NCBI GenBank assembly: GCA_021234155.1
Contig: JAJEKV010000002.1
Location: 16,219,428-16,283,427, forward strand
DNA length: 64,000 bases
Source of the DNA: Isoetes taiwanensis
Taxonomy: Eukaryota; Streptophyta; Lycopodiopsida; Isoetales; Isoetaceae
Direction: 5' to 3'
The notes beneath the pieces are model-generated. The model saw nothing but the letters and a program-made list of their open reading frames with translations. It was not told where the DNA came from and did no database searches. Position numbers and translations under genes: made by a program. Position 1 is the stretch's first letter. Every line of letters begins with the position of its first letter. Shown here piece by piece: positions 1 to 10,622 of the stretch.

Positions 1-647
1 TAAGCAACAAAATAATTTAATAAAATAAGATAAATAAACTACTAAAAAACAATGAAATAGACCTGTATAACAGTAAACATGTCGAGAAAACAACAAAACC
101 AAGAACGTAATGCACAGTTGGTGCGAATTACTGTTAAATTACGCGTATTTTAAAACGTGTAATTTTGTGGAGCAGGGCCTCCACACATCGCCGCTCTATT
201 GTTTATTGAAGGACAGAAAGCTCTGTTTTCTAAGAATGCCCTGTTTGTTTTTTGGAAGCTCTGGCTATGGCAGAATTATCCCCTGCGGCACCGAATTTAG
301 ACTCCAAAATCCCTCCCCATCTTTTTCGTCTCTCCAACTTCCTCTTAAACCAGATTTTGCCTCCAATAACCATTCCAAGGCTTCAAATGCACAGGCCTTA
401 TGAAATTTCGGCAAAAGACCTTATTACTTCTTGACAACGGATGCTAAGCCAAAGGCCCGTGCTTGGGAGTAAGTCTTAAAAGCTATGCTTTCTTAGAATT
501 TGAATAGCCAGAGCTCCAAATTCGAGGTGCCTTAACCGAAGTACCAGACTTCTTCCTTCTGATCAAAATCGATATACAAAAGGAAGGATGTCAGATTCGT
601 CTATGGGCATGTTTCTCTATAGAAATCATGCAGAAGCTGCCACCCAA
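1..647. other. intergenic sequence, no recognised gene
   Basis: AT-rich at the left edge. A short open frame at 252-434 on the plus strand (60 codons, starting MEALAMAELSPAAPN) has a plausible plant-like composition, but I recognise no family, and there is no clear splice context. I would not call it a gene without transcript support. Confidence 0.5.
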
Positions 648-689
648 TGTAACAACGCGACACCAAGATCCACTCGAGCGATCTCCCAT

Positions 690-791
690 GGATCCGTTAC
701 AATCTCTCCCACTATAATTATGCTCGTCCTCGAGCATCATGGATCCGTTACAATCTCTCCCACTATAATTATGCTCGTCCTCGAGCATCAT
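690..791. repeat. 51-bp perfect tandem duplication inside the TRIM
   Basis: Two identical 51-bp units, 690-740 and 741-791. Each contains the last bases of the 3' LTR, the purine-tract complement and some interior, so the LTR/polypurine junction is present twice. Confidence 0.9.
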
Positions 792-996
792 AAACCAAGT
801 CATGACCTACTGTCCAACGGTATTCCGGGTCATACTTGCCCCCATGGAGACTCGAACTCGAGCCCTGCTCTGATACCAACTGTAACGTGCCTAACCGACA
901 TGCCTTCAACCAACTGGGCAAAACCGTCTAGACGTTTATGAGTAGCCGCTTCTACCCATTTATGCCGGTATCTCGGAAATGCGATACCAAGATCCA

Positions 997-1317
997 GGGT
1001 AAAAGCATGTTAGGGTGTCCCTTAAAAAGTATTATTTAGTGACCAAAAAAGTACCTAAAAAGGTACCCAGGACTAGGTACTGGGTACCTGTGTAATATGT
1101 CAATAAAAGGTACATTATAGAACTTTTAGATATATTTTGGTCTTTGATAGCATTATATTTATCCTAACTTTGAATATTAACACGTCCTTGACTTTTATTT
1201 TGAACTTTTGTACTAGTTTTAATGAAAAGAAAAATGAGAAAGTACCCAGTTCTAAAGTACCTAGTGTATGTACTTTTGCAGGTTCCAAAAGTGGTACACC
1301 TTAATATGCTTTTACCC
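997..1317. mobile_element. MITE (321 bp) nested in the TRIM LTR
   Basis: Terminal inverted repeats start GGGTAAAAGCAT at both ends and stay similar for about 24 bp. The insertion is flanked by TCCA at 993-996 and 1318-1321. The other LTR provides an empty site: it reads GATCCACTC with one TCCA, which confirms a 4-bp target-site duplication. The interior is AT-rich, non-coding and has repeated GGTACC-like motifs. A 4-bp duplication does not fit Tourist (3 bp), Stowaway (2 bp), hAT (8 bp) or Mutator (9 bp), so the parent superfamily is unclear. Confidence 0.8.
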
Positions 1318-1350
1318 TCCACTCAAGCGGTCTCCCATGGGTCCATTACA

Positions 1351-1589
1351 CCTAAGTACCTAAACTCTACTCTGGCAAAGGAACAATATTTTGTTCTCTG
1401 ATTGTGGCTATGACAATCGGTTCTCAGAGAATAGAGTATCTTGTTCTCTGATTGGGGCGGCGGTTCTGCAGTACGACATCCTTCTAAGCCTTGAATCTCT
1501 ACGATATGCGATTCTGTGCAAAGATTTGATGCCGAACAGAGGTTGTCGCCCAAAACAGAACGTATTTGCCCAACTGTGCATTACGTTCG
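1351..1589. other. intergenic, no gene seen
   Basis: Short unsupported open frames on both strands. A 24-bp palindrome around 1576-1599 (GTGCATTAC / GTAATGCAC) overlaps the left end of the next foldback element. Confidence 0.4.
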
Positions 1590-1724
1590 GTAATGCACGC
1601 TTTTCGAGATTCCGACAATAATTTTCTCGGCGGTGCTGTCAAACTCGGCGCACACTCGCGGCTCCGCCGCTCGTGCACTGCCTCGAAAATTTATATGCCG
1701 GAATCTCTTTGAAGCGTGCATTAC
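1590..1724. mobile_element. GC-rich foldback element (small MITE-like)
   Basis: The ends are inverted copies of each other over about 36 bp, beginning GTAATGCACGCTT and continuing through GAGATTCCG to AATTTTC on both arms. The centre is GC-rich (CTCGGCGG, GGCTCCGCCGCTCG) in an AT-rich neighbourhood. The centre resembles that of the foldback at 2333-2477, suggesting one family. It has no coding capacity. Confidence 0.6.
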
Positions 1725-2332
1725 CTAGTACATAAAGGATGTCGCAAGAACACTCAAAAATCTATAAGCATTGCAGAACAGAGTTGCATGTACATTTAGA
1801 ATAGTAGAATCTCGCAAAACATGCCAAAACTCCCTACTACTCGCCAATACTTGCCAAAACACCACAAAGCTTCACGAAGCTCTCCAAAACTCCAAGAATC
1901 TTCAACAAAAGTACCAGCGCCTTGAAGAATATGTGCTAGCGCGCCGCCATAAAGAACAGTTAGATGTTGTTCTGCCCTCTCGTCCAACCCTATGCTACCA
2001 CGCGACAATTTTTAGCATACTTTCATTTCCAGGAAGTATTACAAAATGTTCAATTTTTTTTGTGGCGCTTCTCTGCTCCAGCCGTCGGATTCCTGACACA
2101 TGGTGCAGAACATCACCTAACTGTCCTCCCATTTAGTGGGCTTTCCTGTTGTGTCAACAAAGCTCCGCGATGTTCCTATATACGAAAACATTCCAAAATC
2201 CCATTGCCACTATATACACAAGAATCGGCTTGCCGGAGTAGCAAAATGGCTCGTAGAAGAAAAAACTGGCAAAAGAGCAAAAGGCATATTTTTTCTCATA
2301 ATCCCACCTAAAGTGGATTACGCCCGAGAAAA
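1725..2332. other. intergenic, no gene seen
   Basis: Contains repeated CCAAAACTC-like motifs at 1820-1900 and several short open frames, none with a recognisable domain or convincing splice structure. Confidence 0.4.
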
Positions 2333-2477
2333 TTCACCTCTCAGAATATCCCCTCGAGATTATTCTCTCGGCGGCACTGCTAGAGTCGACGGCGGTTTCC
2401 CGCTTGGGCGCCACCACGTCTGGCGGCCCCGCCTCGGCAAATTCCCTCGCGGAATTTCCTCAAGGTGAATTTTCTCC
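2333..2477. mobile_element. second GC-rich foldback element
   Basis: Arms begin GAGAAAATTCACCT at 2333 and, inverted, AGGTGAATTTTCTC at 2464-2477, with imperfect pairing further in. The GC-rich middle (CTCGGCGGCACTGC) matches the style and partly the sequence of the element at 1590-1724. Confidence 0.5.
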
Positions 2478-2547
2478 CCGTATCAACGCAGGGGGAGTAA
2501 TAAATCGGTGCTACTATTGGCACCCTAAATATACATTCAAAACCAAA

Positions 2548-2608
2548 CGTATATCGAACTACGGCGTATATCGAGTTCGATATACGACATATATCGAACT
2601 CGATATAC

Positions 2609-2610
<2 letters not shown>
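2548..2610. repeat. palindromic ATCGA array A
   Basis: Repeated units of the palindrome TATATCGA(A/G)(C/T)TCGATATACG. The same motif recurs at 7893-7957 and 8679-8806. Arrays A and B lie just outside the two long T runs that bound the 2.2-kb duplication. Confidence 0.7.

Positions 2611-2639
<29 letters not shown>
2611..2639. repeat. T29 homopolymer
   Basis: Uninterrupted run of 29 T at the outer left edge of duplicate copy A. The equivalent inner edge of copy B (5560-5567) has only 8 T. Confidence 0.9.
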
Positions 2640-2641
<2 letters not shown>

Positions 2642-4867
2642 TATTATGCAATTGCAAGTTCAGCCTTGGGTAGAGTCAAGTTGAGTCAAGCGCAAATACC
2701 ATGATTCATGGATCAGTGGAAAATACATGGATCTGTGGGAAATAAGCTTTTGAATAAGCCAAGTGTTGGCTAGAGCCAAAGTGATGGCAATAAAATTATG
2801 ACAAAAAGCTGGAACTAGGACGTTCCTTGGTCACATTAAGGCAATTGAGACCTAGGAAATTCCAGACTTGGACCAATTGGAGTTATTTGATACACAAGGC
2901 AATACTGATGTATTTTCAAACCATGGTAGATATATTCGAATGGAGCATAGATTGATATTAATAGAAAGTTTCTCCTTTGGCTTTCTAAGAAATACTGGCT
3001 ATGGTTAATAAAAATTTCGTATTTTGACTGTCTAATGAATAATAGCTATGTACAATAATGGCGAAGATAGCCTTATAGTTAAGAATAGTGGCAGCCATAA
3101 TTTATAATGGTGCTTGGATTTTAATTTGTACTGTGCGTTTGGCAGTGTGCTTTGACCAATGGGAAAAGCTGGAATGGTTGAACAGAAAATGCAATTTTTT
3201 GGAAAGGGTTTTTTTCAGACGCTCTAGTCTTGAGCGGCTACATGCAACAGCCCGTCCGGATGTCCAGAGATTGGATGCATAAGCCCCAAATATGGCCTAT
3301 GATTCTCACGGATTTATGCCTTCTCTTGCAGCAATACTTTCATGCTTCATATTTTCTCTGGTAGATGTACTTCAATGCAGAAAAAACTCTGAAATGATGA
3401 AGTCTGTGGCTACAGTTCATGCCTTGGAAGTGTTGGGATGCAAAAGTCTTAAGCCAAATCTTTAGCTGGTTCCGGTTTATGCTATGAAAACCGATTTTCC
3501 ATAATAGGGAAACCCTGATATGCTGCCGTTAAGCTTGTTGTCGCTTCAAAAGTAGTGCGAGTATTCCTTCATCATCCAGTGATCCAAGACGAAAGCTTGG
3601 AGGATTATGCAGACGCCATGTGTAGCTCAGCAGCTCCAGTTCGAAATACATGGAAGACTTGCAAATGCCCAAGTCGTTCAAAACTTGCTGAATCATTCAG
3701 GTTTTTATGAATTATTTTTGGATTCAATCTCCTAGTTGTATACAGTGAATGGATTCGATTTGCTAAATAAAGCCTTCTAGTTTCTTACTGCTATACTTGT
3801 TAGATAAAACTGTAGCTTGATGTTACTGGATTCTATACAATACTTTTGTTTCTTCGGATCTTTACTTACAGCAATATGTTACAAGCTGCATGTTTAAGGG
3901 TATATTATTTCCAAGTCATTATGACGTGCTTACAGCTAAATACCCTTTACTTACACAATTCTTATGGACTTATCATTGCTCTAGGCAAGCGTAATCTTTA
4001 TGAACAGGTTTGTGCATTTGATGGGGCTGAGTGTACTCGACTCATAAATCTGGTTAGATTGATATAAGCTGATGGGATAGCCTATGTACTCATGATGGCA
4101 TCATTTAATATGCAGATGCATGAATTTTTTGAAATGACATAAAATCTAGCTGAGTCTAGTTGCCATAGTATTTTTAATAGACGAGTCTAGGCAGTTGCTT
4201 TTTTCTCTCTTCATTCTTTTAGCTTTTTCTAACTGGCTGGGCAAGAGGCACAATGGGTAATCAGCGAAGAGCTGAAAATCCCAATGTACCTTTTGGCCCT
4301 TGCCCTGATACCGTTTTTACGCTAACAGTCAGGGTATTGATTGGCTGCAGGTACGGGATTTTCTTCCCATTGTTCCTTTTGCTTATGTAGTTGGAGTTGG
4401 CTAGAAGAATGATGGAGTTTTGGAAGAGTCTATAGCTGAGAAACAATCTTGGTGTCCGCAAGTTCATCTACGTGACAAAAAACGGAGTCAAAACTGGTTG
4501 TAAATGTCAACTTTTGTTAAATCTAGAATGCATTTATATTTCTGAATTTTAAACATGAAACACAATAGAAATTTATTTAAGGTTGAAGGCTTTATTTTCA
4601 ACTTCAAAGCTAGTTGTGAGATGCTTGTGTTATACAAATGATTTCTATTGAAATAAATTGCTAGTTGTACAGATGTAAACTTTGACCATATGAATATATA
4701 CAAACTGTACAAAGTTATTTAAGGGCTATTTGGACAGATGTTATGGTTGAGTAAAATGGGTAAAAAGATACTATGCTGGATAAACTCAGTCTGGTAATAG
4801 GATGATAATACCACTGATGGATTGACTGAGGTGGATGTTGGATCTAGGTTTACTAGGTCTTACCGGC
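2640..4867 (+). repeat. direct duplication, copy A (2.23 kb)
   Basis: Nearly identical to 5568-7793 in the same orientation, at an offset of 2926-2928 bp. Most of it matches base for base; differences are concentrated around 3390-3570, 3975-4070 and 4325, mainly small indels. I see no protein family in it: the open frames (64-74 codons) are simply repeated in both copies. AT-rich, no splice structure recognised. Confidence 0.92.
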
Positions 4868-5567
4868 TTTTTTTTAGATACTTCATTACACCGGAGATAT
4901 CCGTGTGTTGTCTATTGCCCATTTCTATTTGTCTGAGTGTTTATGTAATCCTAAGCTTATACTTAGGAAAAGTATTCATATCTGGCAGTTGCGTCATATA
5001 TGATAGTGGATGTTAAAAATTAAAAATAAATGATGAAAACATACTGAAGTTTTGATGTTTGTTAGGATGAAGAGGAGGAATACGTAAGGTTACCTCCAAC
5101 ATGGATAGCTGCAATTGCAAACAACAATAATGTTGGCCATTTGGCCTACTTTACATATGCCAGTTGGCTGCCAGTTGGCTTTCTATTTATGTCATGGCCA
5201 GTTGGCTATGAAAGGTCATTTACGTAGACTTGAGAATGACCAACATGTTTCTAATCCAAATTTGAGAGCAACGGATTGATGCTAGTACGGGTAGTGCATA
5301 TGCATTGGACTAAAGATGTGGCTTTTGCAAAACAATGCGTTCCATATGGATTGCTGGCTGCGCACAATAGTGCTGCAACTCCTGAACACCCATTTATCAA
5401 GGTATGTTTTGACATCTTCTAAAGAATTTCTATAAATTTGCTATCAATGTTATGGGATGAGGCATAACCCCTGCTGTGGCAGTGGGGGTTTGCCATCCCC
5501 ATGGTCACAGAAAATAGAATTATGGCGTGTTAGCCCTCATTCCACGGTAGGTGGTAGGGTTTTTTTT
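4868..5567 (+). other. spacer between duplicates with exon-like fragments
   Basis: Begins with T8 and ends with T8 before copy B. At about 5064-5140 a plus-strand frame reads DEEEEYVRLPPTWIAAIA after an AG, and at about 5270-5400 another reads DVAFAKQCVPYGLLAAHNS and ends at a GTATG donor-like site. These look like exon remnants, but the frame linking them contains a stop and I cannot name the family. Low-confidence gene remnant. Confidence 0.35.
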
Positions 5568-7791
5568 ATTATTATGCAATTGCAAGTTCAGCCTTGGGTA
5601 GAGTCAAGTTGAGTCAAGCGCAAATACCATGATTCATGGATCAGTGGAAAATACATGGATCTGTGGGAAATAAGCTTTTGAATAAGCCAAGTGTTGGCTA
5701 GAGCCAAAGTGATGGCAATAAAATTATGACAAAAAGCTGGAACTAGGACGTTCCTTGGTCACATTAAGGCAATTGAGACCTAGGAAATTCCAGACTTGGA
5801 CCAATTGGAGTTATTTGATACACAAGGCAATACTGATGTATTTTCAAACCATGGTAGATATATTCGAATGGAGCATAGATTGATATTAATAGAAAGTTTC
5901 TCCTTTGGCTTTCTAAGAAATACTGGCTATGGTTAATAAAAATTTCGTATTTTGACTGTCTAATGAATAATAGCTATGTACAATAATGGCGAAGATAGCC
6001 TTATAGTTAAGAATAGTGGCAGCCATAATTTATAATGGTGCTTGGATTTTAATTTGTACTGTGCGTTTGGCAGTGTGCTTTGACCAATGGGAAAAGCTGG
6101 AATGGTTGAACAGAAAATGCAATTTTTTGGAAAGGGTTTTTTTCAGACGCTCTAGTCTTGAGCGGCTACATGCAACAGCCCGTCCGGATGTCCAGAGATT
6201 GGATGCATAAGCCCCAAATATGGCCTATGATTCTCACGGATTTATGCCTTCTCTTGCAGCAATACTTTCATGCTTCATATTTTCTCTGGTAGATGTACTT
6301 CAATGCAGAAAAAACTCTGAAATGATGAAGTCGTGGCTCTGATTCATGCCTTGGAAGTGTTGGGATGCAAAAGTCTTAAGCCAAATCTTTAGTTGGGTTT
6401 GGTTTATGCTATGAAAACCGATTTTCCATAATAGGGAAACCCCGATATCTTTGCCGTTAAGCTTGTTGTCGCTTCAAAAGTAGTCGAAAGTATTCCTTCA
6501 TCATCCAAGTGATCCAAGACGAAAGCTTGGAGGATTATGCAGACGCCATGTGTAGCTCAGCAGCTCCAGTTCGAAATACATGGAAGACTTGCAAATGCCC
6601 AAGTCGTTCAAAACTTGCTGAATCATTCAGGTTTTTATGAATTATTTTTGGATTCAATCTCCTAGTTGTATACAGTGAATGGATTCGATTTGCTAAATAA
6701 AGCCTTCTAGTTTCTTACTGCTATACTTGTTAGATAAAACTGTAGCTTGATGTTACTGGATTCTATACAATACTTTTGTTTCTTCGGATCTTTACTTACA
6801 GCAATATGTTACAAGCTGCATGTTTAAGGGTATATTATTTCCAAGTCATTATGACGTGCTTACAGCTAAATACCCTTTACTTACACAATTCTTATGGACT
6901 TATCATTGCTCTAGGGCAAGCGTAATCTTTATGAACAGGTTTGTGCATTTGATGGGGCCGAGTGTACTTTCGACTCATAAACTGGTTAGATTGATATGTC
7001 GATGGGATAGCCTATGTACTCATGATGGCATCATTTAATATGCAGATGCATGAATTTTTTGAAATGACATAAAATCTAGCTGAGTCTAGTTGCCATAGTA
7101 TTTTTAATAGACGAGTCTAGGCAGTTGCTTTTTTCTCTCTTCATTCTTTTAGCTTTTTCTAACTGGCTGGGCAAGAGGCACAATGGGTAATCAGCGAAGA
7201 GCTGAAAATCCCAATGTACCTTTTGGCCCTTGCCCTGATACCGTTTTTACGCTAACAGGGTATTGATTGGCTGCAGGTACGGGATTTTCTTCCCATTGTT
7301 CCTTTTGCTTATGTAGTTGGAGTTGGCTAGAAGAATGATGGAGTTTTGGAAGAGTCTATAGCTGAGAAACAATCTTGGTGTCCGCAAGTTCATCTACGTG
7401 ACAAAAAACGGAGTCAAAACTGGTTGTAAATGTCAACTTTTGTTAAATCTAGAATGCATTTATATTTCTGAATTTTAAACATGAAACACAATAGAAATTT
7501 ATTTAAGGTTGAAGGCTTTATTTTCAACTTCAAAGCTAGTTGTGAGATGCTTGTGTTATACAAATGATTTCTATTGAAATAAATTGCTAGTTGTACAGAT
7601 GTAAACTTTGACCATATGAATATATACAAACTGTACAAAGTTATTTAAGGGCTATTTGGACAGATGTTATGGTTGAGTAAAATGGGTAAAAAGATACTAT
7701 GCTGGATAAACTCAGTCTGGTAATAGGATGATAATACCACTGATGGATTGACTGAGGTGGATGTTGGATCTAGGTTTACTAGGTCTTACCG

Positions 7792-7793
<2 letters not shown>
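5568..7793 (+). repeat. direct duplication, copy B (2.23 kb)
   Basis: Second copy of 2640-4867. Its right edge runs into T28 (7794-7821) where copy A has T8, and the sequence beyond differs completely from the spacer that follows copy A. Confidence 0.92.

Positions 7794-7821
<28 letters not shown>
7794..7821. repeat. T28 homopolymer
   Basis: Run of 28 T at the outer right edge of copy B. It mirrors T29 at the outer left edge of copy A. Confidence 0.9.
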
Positions 7822-7826
<5 letters not shown>

Positions 7827-7892
7827 TCGATTCTAGCCGGCCGAAAAATTCCGTATAATATACAAAATATAAGCGTCATTTTTATACAATTA

Positions 7893-7957
7893 TACGACAT
7901 ATATAGTGTATATCGAACTCGATATACGCCATATACGTATATCGCACTCGATATACG
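7893..7957. repeat. palindromic ATCGA array B
   Basis: Units such as GTATATCGAACTCGATATACG, related to 2548-2610 and 8679-8806. Confidence 0.65.
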
Positions 7958-8021
7958 CTATCCGATTTTGCATCTCTGCCTCACAATAAGTCAGATTGAA
8001 AGAGATGCAAAATCGGATAGC
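7957..8021. repeat. perfect 21-bp hairpin
   Basis: Left arm 7957-7977 (GCTATCCGATTTTGCATCTCT) and right arm 8001-8021 are exact reverse complements with a 23-nt loop. No gene overlaps it. It may be a tiny foldback element or the end of one. Confidence 0.8.
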
Positions 8022-8678
8022 ATATGTATTACAGGTTGTGTAAATGCAGATGTTTAAAGATGTCTAATGTCTTTCTTTACGAACGTCAGCAGTTAAAAAA
8101 ACAATAAGCCAAAAGTGAAGCAAATGGACTATTCCATCATGTTCTCAAAGAACATTGATCAGGCCAGTTTTCCATATGTCAAAATTACCGGCTGGTAGTA
8201 TAACAAAGAGTAAAGTAGCTAAATAACTCCAGTTGTAACCTAGCTTCACCAGAAAAATAAAACAAGAACTCTTGCTTATCTGCCATAGAATAGTCCGGCA
8301 AACGGAATAATCTGCCATTGGATCCAGGCCTGCACATGAGATAGTATGGCATCGTCCACCATCAAGAATAAGCTAAATGAAACATACTTTATGATCTTCC
8401 CTTCTTGTTCTTCAAGAGTTGGATCATCTTGGCGCCCAAAATAGGCAGAGGTAAGGAGCAGGCACATTGAATCGGCTGACTGGCATCAATCCTTGAAACG
8501 AAAATAGGATCGTCACAAAATACAGCAGGATAGCAATGCCAGAATAGGCTCAGATCTTCTTGCAAATGGGCTATGGCAAAACTGTAGCATAGCGGCAAAT
8601 ATGTTAGGCGCTGCACTGTGAGCTGGGCCGACCCTAATCTCAGATCTAGGGTTCGCCATTTTCTAGTACAGACTAGCT
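8022..8678. other. upstream region of the SCI1-like gene, no confirmed gene
   Basis: A minus-strand open frame at 8389-8616 has a coding-like composition (segment LFWHCYPAVFCDDPIFVS), but no family is recognised and no start context or splice partner is convincing. Possibly a gene fragment. Confidence 0.3.
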
Positions 8679-8806
8679 CCGATATCTAACTCGATATACT
8701 ACTGTATATTAATTTTATATGCTTTTTTATATGCCATTTTCTGGCACGCTGCCGGATATACATATATCAAACTCGATATACGCCATATATCGAACTTGAT
8801 ATACGC
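8679..8806. repeat. palindromic ATCGA array C
   Basis: At least three degenerate units of the ATCGA palindrome, about 80-200 bp upstream of the SCI1-like start codon. If the 5' UTR is short, it would lie in the promoter. Confidence 0.55.
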
Positions 8807-8884
8807 ATGGGAGCCAATATTTTACCCGGTAATCAATATCAGAACGCATTTATATTGAAACCCTAAGTTAATTCGTTGCAGAAC

Positions 8885-10622
8885 ATGGAGGGTAGGAGAG
8901 GGCGGTCATTGTCGCCTTCGCCTAGCAGAAAGCATCGAAAGCGTACTAGAAGTGATTCCGGCAGTAGGAGCAGTAGCCCAACAACTTCCAGATCTTCTTC
9001 CTCTGATTCAGGTAAGCAGTAATGCAAATTTCATATACACTATTTTGATTTCTACTTCATATACCAATGCTTATGTCATTTCTATGAATCTATTGGTATA
9101 ATATCAGTGATAACACTAGATGGTTGCGGTGCATGACATAAGATATGTAATTGGGATTTATTTGTCTTTAAGAAAACATTTGTGGTCCTTCTAGATGATC
9201 ATAGCAGTGGGGATGAGAGGAGACGCCATAGGCATAGGAAGCATAGAGATAAAAGAAGCCATTCTAAAAGAAAAGGAGAAAAGAAGTCGAAAAAAAATGA
9301 TAAGAAGGGCAAAAAACAAGATCGAGATAGTGATTCTGACGAACCTGATAGAAAGAGAAAAAAGCGACTCTTAAAGGAAGCAAAGAAGCTGTTGAAACGT
9401 AAGGATCTTACATGTTTTTAGATCCTGTTTCTATGGCAATGTTGATTGGTGGTATTGTTAATGCGACAGGCACTAAATCCAACGCAGATCATCCAACCGA
9501 CCATGCAAAGAAGGTTTTTCTCTCAATGACTGCTATTGTTTTTGGTAATACTTTTTTTCTCATGCAAGAACGGTTAGCTATACCAAGTTCATTTGTGTTT
9601 TAATCTTGGAACTTTATTAATTAACATAAGACTTGATTACTTTGAGCTTTCTGAGCTGATTTCTGCTAAATAAGCTCTATGTTTTATAGTGTATACCTGT
9701 AATATAGAGACTTTGATCCTGCACTCTTCTTTGAAGGGACTCAGTTGTGGTTAGGTTTTAATTGAAGACCATGCTGCCGTAGTTTATTTATACTTTATTA
9801 CATGATTATCTGTGCTAAATAATTTGAAAACTTTTGCAGATCTCTGTTGAACAATTGACAGAACGTGACTATTATTCAAAAAACAATGAATTTGCATTGT
9901 GGCTAATGGAAGACCGAAGGTCCTACTTTTCTGCATTATCATCAGAAGAAGCTCATAATCTATTTTCTGAGTTTGTAGAGGCTTGGAATAGAGGCAGTTT
10001 AAGTACTAAATACTATGAGGGGATTAAGAGCGCTCCTCGAACATCTCACAAGTGGAAGATCAAAGGTGGAGAAGCTGTTGATGGTATGTTTGGCCTCTGG
10101 AATTTTGCAATTATGGTTCTCTCTGTTCTAACTTGTTTTCTGCCTTCCAGTTGAGGAGGATTGGGTTGAAAAGAAAAAGCAAGAGAAGCTTGAGAGAAAG
10201 AGGTTTCAAAAAGAACATGAAGTTGTTTTAGATGAGCTGCTGCCAAAGGCCACTGGCAGAGAACGTCTAATGGAGAAGAAAGCAATCAAGAGAGAAAAGA
10301 ACCGAGCACGTGATGACAGCCCAGAACACAAGGAAAGAGACATTATGGGCGGAGGAGATGATTTTCAACAAAGGTAGATTCCATGTTGTCAAGCTTGTCT
10401 GTTTACTTGAACAGTGAAAGGGCAACTTTAGAACAATTTATTTTATTATTATGCAGGTTGGCAAAAGAACGGTCAAGACGAGAGAAAAAAGCTGCTGCCA
10501 AATTTGAGGCATTTCAAGAGAAGTACTCTGCAGTTCAAGCAAAAGAAAGTGCCGCAATGGATCAACTTCGTGCACTTGTAGATAGTGCAGGTGGTAAAAT
10601 AGAAATCCGTAGAAGAGATTAG
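8885..10622 (+). CDS. SCI1-like nuclear protein (style cell-cycle inhibitor 1 family), six exons
   Basis: Inferred exons: 8885-9011, 9195-9398, 9470-9513, 9840-10083, 10151-10373 and 10457-10622; all introns are GT/AG and the joined frame is 1008 nt (335 residues). Residues 1 to about 110 are Ser/Arg- then Lys/Arg-rich with acidic patches, typical of nuclear or speckle proteins. The family core is residues 126-200, with YYSKNNEFALWL, LSSEEAHNLFSEF and YYEGI matching plant SCI1-type proteins, where it is the conserved C-terminal block. Residues 207-335 are an additional charged helical region with LLPKATGRERLMEKKA. This makes the protein about twice the length of tobacco SCI1 and closer to the longer plant relatives annotated as NST1-like or splicing-regulatory-like. 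The 44-nt third exon was added because it restores the phase between exons 2 and 4. SCI1 is described as a nuclear cell-cycle inhibitor in styles; the role of this longer form is unknown. Confidence 0.82.

Larger units (their letters stand above)
648..1350 (-). mobile_element. TRIM-like miniature LTR retrotransposon (minus orientation), with a nested MITE
   Basis: Read on the minus strand, the element has a 5' LTR at 1350-881 (about 150 bp once the nested MITE is removed), a primer-binding site at 879-867 (TTGGTATCAGAGC, complementary to the 3' end of initiator tRNA-Met), a short non-coding interior, a purine-rich tract just before the 3' LTR (GTGGGAGAGAT, 712-702), and a 3' LTR at 701-648. 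Both LTRs have TGTAA...TTACA ends and share the block around the nested insertion site. The 3' LTR is only 54 bp and lacks most of the middle of the 5' LTR, so it carries an internal deletion. The flanking pentamers CCCAA (643-647) and CCTAA (1351-1355) look like a target-site duplication with one change. With no coding capacity, it matches the TRIM class, which depends on proteins supplied by other elements. The boundaries are seen directly; the class assignment is inference. Confidence 0.75.

Noticed and set aside
3088-3282. 64-codon frame (MAAIIYNGAWIL) occurring twice as a possible conserved gene
   Set aside because: It is repeated only because it lies in the 2.23-kb duplication. No domain is seen, and the identity extends equally over non-coding bases.
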